A stretch of DNA of 64,000 nucleotides from Vigna angularis (lineage: Eukaryota > Streptophyta > Magnoliopsida > Fabales > Fabaceae), in the NCBI RefSeq assembly GCF_016808095.1, contig NC_068971.1, forward strand, positions 24,044,501-24,108,500. Direction: 5' to 3'. Positions 22,585 through 32,740 of the stretch are shown piece by piece; position 1 is the stretch's first letter, and each line of letters starts with the position of its first letter. Made by a program: the position numbers and the translations under genes. The notes below the pieces were generated by a model. The model was given only the letters and a program-made list of their open reading frames with translations, was not told where the DNA came from and searched no databases.

Positions 22585-25500
22585 TCAAGGATCTGAGAGA
22601 TGAATGATTGTGGTGAGACGCTGAATCTCACCGCCTAGGTACTGTTTCAGCCTCTGTCCATTTACCACCCAACTTCTGTTTGGATCATCTGCTGCAGGGT
22701 TAACCAACTCAATAGCCCCATGGGGCTTTACCTCCTTTATGATGAACGGTCCAGACCACTTTGATTTCAACTTGCCTTGAAGAATTTTGAATCTTGAATT
22801 GAAGAGTAAAACTTGTTGGCCAGGTTGAAACTCTCTCTTTAAGAGCTTTTTGTCATGATACAACTTAACCTTCTCTTTGTAATTCTTGGAGTTATCATAA
22901 GCTGTCAATCTCATTTCTTCCAACTCCTGTAATTGCAACTTCCTCTTTTCTGCAGACAAGGTAGAATCAAAGTTCAAGAACTTCAGGGCCCAATAAGCTT
23001 TGTGCTCCATCTCCACCGGTAAATGACAAGATTTGCCATAGACTAGTTGAAAGGGAGTCATCCCAACAGGTGTTTTCATTGCAGTCCTGTAAGCCCACAG
23101 AGCATCATCCAGCTTTAATGACCAATCCTTCCTGGAAGAAGAAACAGTTTTCTCCAGAATCCTCTTGATTTCTCTATTTGATACTTCCGCTTGCCCATTG
23201 GTTTGAGGATGATATGGGGAAGCAACTTTATGTTTCACCTCATAGTGTTTTAGTATCTTTTCAAGCTGATAGTTGCAGAAATGTGATCCTCCATCGCTGA
23301 TAAGAATTCTTGGCACCCCAAATCTTGAGAATATATTTTTCCTCAAGAATTTAATCACAGTGGTTGCATCATTCTTCTGACATGCTACTGCTTCCACCCA
23401 TTTGCTAACATAGTCTACTGCAACCAGAATATACTCATTAGTATAAGATGAAGGTAGGGGACCGACAAAATCAATACCCCAGCAATCAAAAACCTCAACT
23501 TCCAGGATGCTTTGTAGTGGCATTTCATGCCTTCTTGAGATAGTGCCCACTCTTTGACATTTATCACAACGCTTGGCGTGGGCATAAGCATCCTTGAATA
23601 TAGTAGGCCAGTAAAATCCAGATTGGAGGACTTTGGCAGCTGTTCTTTCACCATTGAAGTGTCCTCCATAGGGTGAATTATGGCAATGCCACAAGATTCC
23701 TGCTGATTCTTCTTCAGTAACACACCGCCTCAAGAGATTGTCAGCTCCTAGTTTGAATAAATAGGGGTCATCCCAAACAAACTGCTTAGCATCATTTAAG
23801 AATTTCTTCTTTTGTTGCCATGAAAGATCATCTGGAAGGATTCCCGCAGCTTTGAAATTAGCTATGTCAGCAAACCAGGGCCTTTGTTGGACCATCATCA
23901 AGTTCTCATCATAAAACTCTTCACGGATTTCTCTTTCTTTAGTTGTAACTTCATCATTGACAAGTCTTGAGAGATGATCAGCAATGACATTTTCGCTTCC
24001 TTTCTTATCCCTGATCTCCAAATCAAATTCTTGCAACATAAGAACCCATCTTATCAATCTTGGTTTGGAATCAGGCTTGGTAAGCAAATACTTGATAGCA
24101 GCATGATCAGTGTAAATAATCACCTTTGATCCGATGAGATAGGGTCTGAATTTCTCTAATGCATACACTATGGCAAGAAACTCCTTTTCCGTGGTTGCAT
24201 ACTTTAGTTGAGCTCCATTCAAGACCTTGCTTGCATAGTAGATTGTGTGGAACACTTTCTCTCTTCTCTGTCCAAGCACTGCACCAATAGCATAGTCACT
24301 AGCATCACACATTAATTCAAAATCTTTGTTCCAATCAGGAGATATGATCACCGGAGCGGAAATTAGCTTGGCTTTCAATGCTTCAAATGCCTTCAAGCAT
24401 TCCTCATTCAGTTCAAATGGTGTATCTTTTACAAGGAGATTGCTTAAGGGCTTAGCAATCTTGGAGAAATCTTGAATGAATCTTCTATAAAAGCCAGCAT
24501 GCCCAAGAAAGCTTCGAATTCCTTTCACATTAGTTGGTGGTGGAAGCTTTTCAATGACTTCCACTTTAGCTATGTCCACTTCAATTCCTTTGGAAGAAAT
24601 TTTATGCCCCAAAACAATCCCTTCCGTTACCATGAAGTGACATTTCTCCCAGTTAAGAATGAGGTTGGTTTGGATGCATCTCTTCAACACTGTTTCCAAA
24701 TTGGCCAGACATAGGTCAAATGAGCTTCCAAACACTGAGAAGTCGTCCATGAAGACTTCTATACATTTCTCCACAAGATCGGAGAATATAGCTTGCATGC
24801 ATCTTTGAAAGGTGGCAGGGGCGTTGCAAAGCCCAAAAGGCATCTTTCTATAAGCGAATATACCGAAGGGGCACGTGAATGCGGTCTTTTCTTGATCTTT
24901 TGGATCGACAGCTATTTGATTATAGCCAGAATAACCGTCCAAAAAGCAGTAGAAAGCTTGCCCTGCTAATCTCTCCAGCATTTGGTCCATAAAGGGGAGT
25001 GGAAAATGGTCTTTTCTTGTGGCCTTATTTAACTTCCGGTAGTCAATGCACATTCTCCAACCAGTGACAGTTCGTGTAGGTATAAGCTCATTTTTCTCAT
25101 TACATATAACTGTCATGCCGCCCTTCTTCGGGACCACTTGCACAGGACTTACCCATGTGCTATCAGAGATAGGATAAATGATCCCTGCCTCAAGAAGCTT
25201 GAGAACCTCTTTTCTCACCTCCTCTTTCATGACTGGATTTAGCCTTCTTTGAGGTTGAGTTGCTGGTTTAAAATCATCTTCCATAAAAATGCGGTGCATG
25301 CAATAAGTTGGACTTATCCCCTTTAAATCAGAGATAGACCATCCTACAGCTCCTTTGTTCCTTTTCAACACTTCAATCAACTTTTTCTCTTCAGCAGATG
25401 ATAAGGAACTGCTGATAATCACAGGCTTGTTGTTACCCTCATCTAGAAAAACATACTTTAAATGAGAGGGTAAAATTTTTAGTTCAAGCTTCTTCTCTTC

Positions 25501-28005
25501 CATCATGACATCAGTCTTTATATCTTCGATCTGTACCTCATTAGATGGAATCTCCTTCAGCACATCCAAATCTGTTAAACGTTCTTCAATCATTCTCTCT
25601 TCTTCTTCATTGAGAGATTCACGTGCATCTATGAGTGTTTTTATCAGCGGGGACGACACATGTATCTCCCTTTCTACCGTTATGCAGGCTTCGTCAAGCA
25701 CATCAACTTGAAAACAAGCTCCCTCATCAGTGGGGTGAGACATTGCTTCAAAAACATTGAAATTCACCTCTTCATCTTCCACCCTCACCTTGAGCTTACC
25801 ATCATCAACATCGATGAGTACTCTTGCCGTCTTCATGAATGGCCTTCCAAGGATGAGTGGTACCTCCACATCCGCCTCCATTTCCATGATAACGAAATCC
25901 ACTGGAAACACAAATTTATCTACTCGTACAAGAACATCCTCCACTACACCAAGTGGATACTTGATGGATCTGTCTGCCAATTGTAGGCTCATCCGAGTAG
26001 GTTTGAGTTCAAGCTCTCCAATTTTCTCAAATAAAGAGAAAGGCATCAAATTGATGCTTGCACCCAAATCGATCAATGCTTTTCCAATAGCTAGCTTACC
26101 TATAGTGCAGGGAATGGTGAAACTACCAGGATCCTTGAATTTAGGAGGGAGGAGCTTCTGGATAATGGCACTGCAGTTACCTTGAACTTCAATGGTCTCT
26201 TCCTCAATGTATTTCCTCTTTTTAGTGAGGAGTTCCTTCATGAATTTTGCATAGGCCGGCATTTGTTGTAGTGCTTCTGAGAATGGTATTTTTATCTCCA
26301 ATTGCTTGAAGATATCCATGAACCGTCCAAACTGCTTTTCTTTATCCTTTCTTGTGTATATTTGTGGATAGGGAAGGGGCCTCTCAACTTCTTTTTCTTT
26401 TCTTTTTCTTCTCTCATCCTCTTCTTCTTTTTCTTTCTCTCCACTAACACTATTCTCATTTTCTTTTCTCTCATTCTCTTCTTCTTTTCTATTCTCACTC
26501 TTTGTCTCATTTTCATCTTTTCTTTCATCACTCTCTTCTGAGTTCTTTTTCTCTCCACTCACTAACAACTTACCACTTCTTGTAGTGATTGCCTTGCACT
26601 CCTCCTTTGGGTTGGTTTCAGTATTAGCTCCAAAACTCTTATCAGGTTTTTCTTCTAGCTTCTTGGCCAGTTGGCCAACTTGTATCTCCAAATTCCTTAT
26701 GGATGCTTCCGTGCTTTTGTGATTGGAGATGGATACTTGCATGAATTGTTGAAGAGTGTCCTCCAATTTAGAGGTCCTGTCAGATAAAGAGGGGTGTGGT
26801 TGGTATTGTTGTTGAGGTGGTCTGTTTGAAGGTCCAGCTTGTCCTTGGCCCATGCTTGGGTGCGGTCTCCATCCTTGATTAAAGTGATTGTTACGGTTTT
26901 GATTACCCATATAGTTCACGTCTTCTTGGGTATTGACCTGCATAGCACAATGACCATTAGCATGTTCTCCACCACACAATTCACACCCTTGATGTTGGGC
27001 TTGTGAAACATTCTGGAGTTCTTTTGGCAATTGAGAGAGTTTGTTCATGAGCGCTTCAAGCTGTTGGGTCATTATCTTGTTTTGGGCTAATAGAGCGTCC
27101 TGAGATTGTAGTTGAAAAACGCCTTTTTGCTGAGCCCTTTCATTCTGCAATTCACTGTCATTTGCAGCCATGTTTTCTATTAGCTCATGAGCTTCTTCTG
27201 GTGTCTTCCAACGGATATTTCCTCCAGCTGAGGCATCTAACATCAATTTGGTTTGGGATCTCAATCCTCCCAAAAACATGTTGAGAACGGTAGGTTCATC
27301 AAACCCATGAGTGGGTGTCTTTCTCAGTAGCCCTTTGAATCTGTCCCAGGCTTGACTCAAAGTCTCATTAACATCCTGCTGAAAAGATGAAATCTCCTAT
27401 TTCCCTTTGTTAACCTTGGACTGTGGAAAGAATTTGTTGAGGAATTTTGCCACAACATCCTCCCAAGTAGTGAAACTATTTTCAGGGAAAGAGTTTAGCC
27501 ACATCTTCGCATTACCTCCCAAGGAGAATGGAAATAAGCTGAGCCTTATTGCCTCATCTGGCACTTGATGGATCTTTACAGTGTTGCAAATTTCCAAGAA
27601 AGTTGCCAAATGATTATAAGGATTCTCGTGTGATAGGCCATTGAATTGATTACTTTGCACCAGATGGATGAGAGCAGGCTTCATTTCCATGTTCACAGCA
27701 TTTACCCGTGGTCGAGCAATACTATTAAAGTGGAGCGGTCTTGCGAAAGTAGAGTAATCTTCCAAGGTGCGCCTTGCTTGTCTATCACCATTGCCATTCA
27801 TATCATCACCCATATCCCCCATTTCCTGATTAGCTGTGGAAGAGTTTGGTTGCTCAGAGACTACAGGTGCGGGAGAAATGTCTCTCGAAGTTCTGTTTTC
27901 TCTCCTTCTTCGGCTATTGTTTCTTCTTGCTATCTTTTCAACTTCAGGATCCAATAGAAGAGGTTCAACTGATGGTGTGCTTCTAGTACGAATTTTTCTC
28001 TGCAT
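22585..28005 (-). pseudogene. Gypsy-2 gag-pol polyprotein, complete except for one in-frame TAG
   Basis: A single frame of 1807 codons from ATG 28005 to the stop at 22585, broken once by TAG at 27399-27397 (codon 203, within gag). The 1591-codon downstream part starts at Met 27360, and positions below count from it. Gag continues (about 1-120), then a [13 protein letters not shown] zinc knuckle (about 124). A Lys/Glu-rich linker follows (260-340). Protease has [10 protein letters not shown] (about 428). RT runs from about 768 with the active-site box FMDDF (about 869). RNase H has MCDAS (about 1012) and [10 protein letters not shown] (about 1083). Integrase has an HHCC zinc finger (about 1215-1255) and catalytic Asp (GIDFVGP, about 1295), Asp (SDGGSH, about 1356) and Glu (about 1391). 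There is no chromodomain, as expected for the Athila lineage. All catalytic residues I checked are present. Confidence 0.93.
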
Positions 28006-28140
28006 TCACTAGAAACAACAATACTAGAGCACAAGATTAACTTTAAGATCACTAAAACAAATTTATTCACAGTATAAAGAATATAAGAATAAAGCCTAAG
28101 TTGGTTAAGAATTACACAACAGTAAAGTATTAACACCGAG

Positions 28141-28158
28141 TCCCCGGCAGCGGCGCCA
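28141..28158 (-). other. Primer binding site (tRNA-Asp type) of Gypsy-2
   Basis: On the minus strand TGGCGCCGCTGCCGGGGA lies 6 bases after the 5' LTR. One mismatch to the expected complement of tRNA-Asp. Confidence 0.88.
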
Positions 28159-28164
28159 AAAACT

Positions 28165-29573
28165 TGTTAACTTTCTGGCAAGTGTACCAAATCGTTCTAA
28201 GTAATAAAACCGGTAAGACCGGATATCGTTTCCCAAGAGACTCGTGTAATGCTTTAAAACTGTATAATAAGTTAACTAACTTAGACTAAGAGTAACATCT
28301 TTAATATGATTCAAGTGTAATAAAATTCCAATTCAAATATATACGATAAAATGAACGTCTTAGAGGCTTAAAGATTGAAAGTGGTTGATGGATAATGAAA
28401 CAATATGGAAGATATGTTGGAGAATGATCGTAATTACTACGCTATCATGCAAATGCACATTACTACTTCATCAATTGATTGCGTTTGTCAACCTTCCTAT
28501 TATACTCAGACCCAATTCCTTGGTAGAAAAAGCCTAGACTCACTTTTTCAGTCCCAATTCCTTGGTAACCTAGAAAGTTCATCTGCATTACAATTAGAGG
28601 TTTATGACAACTAAAGGATCAAGCTCCATTTCTAGATACAATCTCCTATAGGTGTTAATTCCAGTTCAAGATCCACACAATATTTTCCAATATCAAGCAA
28701 ATCTCAGATTCATGTTATGGTTGATCAAGTCACAACAAGCTTTAAGAGAAGGAAATTAAACACTCACAATCAAATGAAAGAAGCTTAAATTCATTAAACT
28801 CAAGTGCATTTACATGAAAGTTTCGTAACTACATCATTCCCCAACAAATTGAAATTAGTTCTCCATAGTCATGGAGAACTTGAGCTTACAATGGAGAAAA
28901 ATGGAAGAATGGGGATCCAAAGAGGAAGGATGGAGAGTTTCCACTGCCCAAAACCAGCTCCCTTAGGTCCGAAAATGGTGTTCCAAGCTTCAGCCGCCAA
29001 GAAGATGCCACCCTCAGTTACAGAATGCTTTAAATAGATCTAGGGTTCCAGGTCAGCAGAGGTCACGCCCGGGCGCCCTCCTCAGTCGCGCCCAAGCGCG
29101 AAGCTTTCGCAGAAGGTCGCGCCCGGGCGCCCTCTTTCTCGCGCCCAGGCGCGGAGCTCTCGCAGAAGGTCGCGCCCGGGCGCCCTCTTTCTCGCGCCCA
29201 GGCGTGGAGCTCTCGCAGATGGTCGCGCCCGGGCGCCCTCTTGGTCGCGCCCGGGTGCGAGGCTTGCGCAGAAAATGGCATTTTGCCTCCTTCTTCTTAG
29301 GCGCTTAGGTGTGAACTTCCTTCCCTGCTCCATCAGATCCTGCTTTTGTATCTTTTCCTTGCTCCCGTTCTTGGTAAATACAATACTTCTCCAATAACTT
29401 GCAAATCACCTACGAATTTGAGGAATTAATGACGAAAACTTAAATATAAAGCTTAAGCTAGACTTATTCACAAACTTAGATAAAAAGGGAGGATTCGACA
29501 TGTTTCAAGCTTAAAAAGGGTAGATTTTGTATAAGAATTGGTTCAAAGATAATGGTAAAAATTACCGTTATCA
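28165..29573 (-). repeat. 5' LTR of Gypsy-2
   Basis: 1409 bp, same length as the 3' LTR. It includes the four-unit GC array at about 29061-29273. Followed by TATAC (29574-29578). Confidence 0.95.
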
Positions 29574-30110
29574 TATACCATTTGTAGCTTGATGAGGAAC
29601 CTTGATTGTCCTTCTTTTTCTTCAAGTGATGGCTTCCAGATGATTCATTGTTGGTCATTAAGCATAGATTTTCTTGTTCATTTGAATTGTTTAAGCTTGA
29701 GAAGTTTGATGTAGAGCTTGAATCAGAAAATGTCAACTTACCACATCTGTGACTTTATCATGAGTGACTCTAAAAAATTCCTAAATTTCCTAAGCATTTT
29801 CATAAACATAAACTTTGTAGAATTCATTAAGGGTTAATGCAGATAAAATTATATATTTTGCCTTAACATCATATTGTGCCATTCTATTTCCATCCATAGT
29901 CCACTGTAAATAAGGTTTTTCTACCTGCATATCATTTACAATAATGGTGGGAACAATGGGTCGATTTGAAACAACTTCCCACATACCCGTATCCACAGAC
30001 TCCAAAAAAAATTGCATTCTTACTTTCCAAAAATCATAATTTTCTCCTGTAACCAAAGGAGGTTTGTCAATTAAAGCATCCTTAGCATAAGTTTGGTTAT
30101 GTCCGACCAT
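29574..30110 (-). pseudogene. Broken copia gag
   Basis: From ATG 30110 (MVGHNQTYAKDALIDKPPL) the frame runs through FDFWK-like motifs (GENYDFWKVRMQFFLES) and WDALxL-like QYDVKAKYIILSALTLNEF, to a TAG at 29790. This is the UBN2/DUF4219 gag region of plant copia elements. Further stops follow, and there is an internal deletion at about 29740. The sequence then reads SDSSSTSNFSS...ENLCLMTNNES and ends SYKWY at the Gypsy-2 insertion point, where the zinc knuckle continues at 17107. Confidence 0.82.
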
Positions 30111-30141
30111 TTTGGAAAAATTTGAAACACTATCAAAGCAA

Positions 30142-30153
30142 GCTCTGATACTA
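30142..30153 (-). other. Copia primer binding site (initiator tRNA-Met type)
   Basis: Minus strand TAGTATCAGAGC, one change from the usual TGGTATCAGAGC, five bases inside the LTR end. Confidence 0.6.
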
Positions 30154-30158
30154 ACTAT

Positions 30159-31158
30159 TGAGATTGGTATCACGCAACGAAACGTTTTAGAGAGCGTGTA
30201 AACGGTCAATAACCAAGAGGGGAGGGGTGAATTGGTTCCTTTAAACATTATGATTTTCTTTTAGAACTTTCGTCAAACAGTTTAAGCACAAGAATTATAG
30301 AGTCAAAGAAAATCACACAGTATTTTATCCTGGTTCTAATCAATAGATTCTAGGTCTAGTCGTTAATCACTATAAAGACTGATTAACCTTTTTTACTAAA
30401 AATATTGTTTCAAATTAAAAACACATTTATACAAAGATTAAGAAACAAAAAACACCTTTCTTCGACAAATGATGGAAAGGAACACAACTTAATTAACTTG
30501 AAGAGAATCGATTTGACTTTAGACGCACTAAAGACAAGCTTCTCCTTTTCACAAGACTTGATTGAACTCACTCTAAGACTTGAGAAATTCCTCAGAACTA
30601 TTTTGTATTCTCAAATAGCTTAGTTCCCTTTTCACGCATAGAGAGTTTCCCTTAGGCACACAACTCTAATACTCTCAAATGAAAAGTTGTCTTCTAAGAG
30701 TTTTGGAGAACTCTATTTATAAGCCAAGGTTCGTGCAATATTAGAAACTGAAAAGGTAGCTCCCAACTGTCAGTAATAATCGATTATCAAAAGTGATAAT
30801 CGACGATTTCAGGCCGTTATAAGTTTTGGAAAATGTGATAATCGATTATCCTTAGTGATAATCAATTATTGTCGAACCTTGGACAATATTAAACTTGTAG
30901 TGATTATTGCTGCAACAAATCATTTTCTACTTTTGCCTATGATAATCGATTATCTCCTATGATAATCGATTATTGCCAAAATGAATCACTAGTTTATGAT
31001 ATTTCTAAGTTCTTTACAATTACAAAATGAATCCTATACAATGATTTCTACAAATATTGCTTTTAACATTTACAGTATATGTTCTTCATGTCTTTAAGTC
31101 TTCACTTGCATCATCATAAAAATTACTTCAAAGCAACAATGCTTTCACATTGGTAACA
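30159..31158 (-). repeat. Copia LTR (5' LTR in element orientation)
   Basis: 1000 bp, homologous to 14909-15664. It contains an extra block of about 210 bp with TAATCGATTA-type motifs. Minus-strand ends are TGTTACC and CAATCTCA. Confidence 0.82.
30774..30974. repeat. Cluster of GATAATCGATTATC palindromes in the copia LTR
   Basis: Perfect or near copies start at about 30774, 30794, 30837, 30857, 30950 and 30961, with unrelated spacers. The core TAATCGATTA is a perfect 10-bp palindrome. The sister LTR lacks this cluster; further copies lie at 16058-16170 and in both flanks. Confidence 0.88.
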
Positions 31159-31400
31159 GTAATCGATTACCAGGGTCCTGAGGACCATTTGTACAGAAAG
31201 TTCAACTATACTGCCCAATTGGAACAACAACACTCTTCATGATGGTTTTTGGTCTGTTTTGAGTCAATTTTTCCATTTTTTGACTCAAGATACAATAATT
31301 AAGTTTAATAGAGGACGAAGTGATTGACATGAGTGAATGAAACATTTTCTTTAATTTTAATATAATTGTCTTGCATAACAAAGTCTGAAACACGGTTGAC
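31159..31400 (-). repeat. Right flank of the copia element, inverted partner of 14671-14908
   Basis: The reverse complement of 31159-31245 matches 14761-14850 (GAGTGTT, AGTATAGTTGAACTTTCTG, CCTGGTAATCGATTAC). Beyond it AAAATGGAAAAA is shared. Confidence 0.7.
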
Positions 31401-31439
31401 ATTTTGATTACATCGAACATTAAAACTAGTAATTAACTA

Positions 31440-32740
31440 ATCATTTCCTGTAATAGTGTCTTGTTCCACAACGTAGTCGCTGCCTATTCCTAGTTGGATT
31501 TCTCCTTCCGTGTGGAGGTATAGGTGGATCTTTCTATGGAGGTCTAGGTGGTTCTACTTGTGAAGGTCATGGTTCAATATGTTCTTCACCTTCATCTCCT
31601 CCATAAGTAGTAGAGGAAGTACATACCTTATGGCTTTCGACAAAATAAAAAATGAGTTATCGTAAGGTACCCTAACAGTGTGGGCCGAAGGTGGAGTAGG
31701 GGCATAAGCTCCAAACAAGCTTGGCATGCCTAGATTAGAGAACTATGAAATGGAATGCCTTCTTGCATCCATACTCTTACTCTGCATGAGGAGTGCTTTC
31801 ATGGTTCCTACTGTCATGGTATTCAGGAGAATGAAGATGTGTCGATGTCGAGGCACGTTGCATCCTAGGGTCATTCAACATTTGTGGAATGAACAAAAAC
31901 AAAAATTGCATTCTCAAAATACCAAGACATGTACTCGCTTGTGTGGACAAATGGCCCTAGAATTGGAATTCCCGTCAATGTTAGCTCACGCCTGTTGTTC
32001 CATACGTTTATCCATTGAGCATGTCTAGTAACCTAATTCTCATCTTGTTTGAGCCTCATATAAACTTTACGGAGGTCATCAAGAGTGTTTGGTAATTTGG
32101 GAACATGTTGTGATAGGCGAAATTGTAACCTAATCCGGTCTGACTAGTGTCATTCAACAATTGCAAAACAAATTAAAGTTGTGAATGATGTCCATAATTC
32201 CTGGTCTTTGTAAGCTTGGGGAGGAATAAATGACTATAATCCCTCATACAGAGCCCTTGCAAACTTCGTCAACGAACCATTATTGCCTTATTCATTTTTT
32301 ATCATAAAAGATTTAAATGACAAATACAATGTTACCTGGTTATGTTCTATATGGTCTAACCTTGATCGGTATCCGATTAAATCATATTAGGGGACATTTC
32401 GAAAGCTCAAACATAACCTCCGCTCCATCGACATACAAGTGGAAAACTAAATTGCACTCGCGAAATTCTTGCAATAAAGGGCATACGAAACCATGTCCAC
32501 AATTGTAACAATGATGCACAACCACCCATGGTCTTCGAATGTCGATCTGTTGCTCTACACATCTCCTTGTACAACACAGCTAAACAAGCAGACCCCCAAC
32601 TATATCGTCGAGTTCTACGAAGATTACTTAAGAAATTCAAGTACATTAAGTGTACTTTATTATCTATTTTATCAGGCGGTATAAGAACCCCTCCAATTAG
32701 TCCTAATATATATGCCCTTGTATGGGCATATTTCGTCTAA
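31440..32740 (-). pseudogene. Plant mobile domain (PMD) protein pseudogene
   Basis: Minus-strand translation from about 32730 gives ILGLIGGVLIPPDK, then LMYLNFLSNLRRTRRYSW, GSACLAVLYKEMCRAT, GGCASLLQLWTWFRMPFI and PLVCRWSGG. These are hallmark motifs of the plant mobile domain (also annotated 'serine/threonine-protein phosphatase 7 long form homolog' or MAIN-like). The best-preserved frame is 32646-32407. Beyond it, towards 31440, stops and frame changes accumulate, although Trp-rich and Pro-rich traces of the C-terminal half remain. PMD genes are often carried by transposons. There is no intact ORF, so this copy is dead. Confidence 0.75.

Larger units (their letters stand above)
17108..29573 (-). 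mobile_element. Gypsy-2: young, nearly intact Athila/Calypso-lineage retrotransposon
   Basis: 12,466 bp with LTRs of 1409 bp each (17108-18516 and 28165-29573) and a perfect TATAC target duplication (17103-17107 and 29574-29578). In its own orientation the order is 5' LTR, tRNA-Asp-type primer site, gag-protease-RT-RNase H-integrase (28005-22585), GC-rich non-coding spacer, an extra ORF (21053-19806), polypurine region, 3' LTR. Comparing the LTRs I found two differences (18043 versus 29100; 18200 versus 29257), which points to a recent insertion. Each coding region has a single in-frame TAG, so this copy may be disabled although barely decayed. Confidence 0.95.
14909..31158 (-). mobile_element. 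Decayed Ty1-copia element, interrupted by Gypsy-2
   Basis: Direct repeats at 14909-15664 and 30159-31158 act as LTRs (minus-strand TGTTACC...CAATCTCA). An initiator-tRNA-Met-like primer site lies just inside the right one. Broken copia gag sequence occupies 29574-30110 and 16839-17102. Removing Gypsy-2 (17108-29573) and one TATAC copy rejoins a CCHC zinc knuckle, which proves the nesting order. I see no protease, integrase or RT, so most of pol has been lost. No 5-bp target duplication is found: ATTAT lies on the left and GTAAT on the right. Confidence 0.8.
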
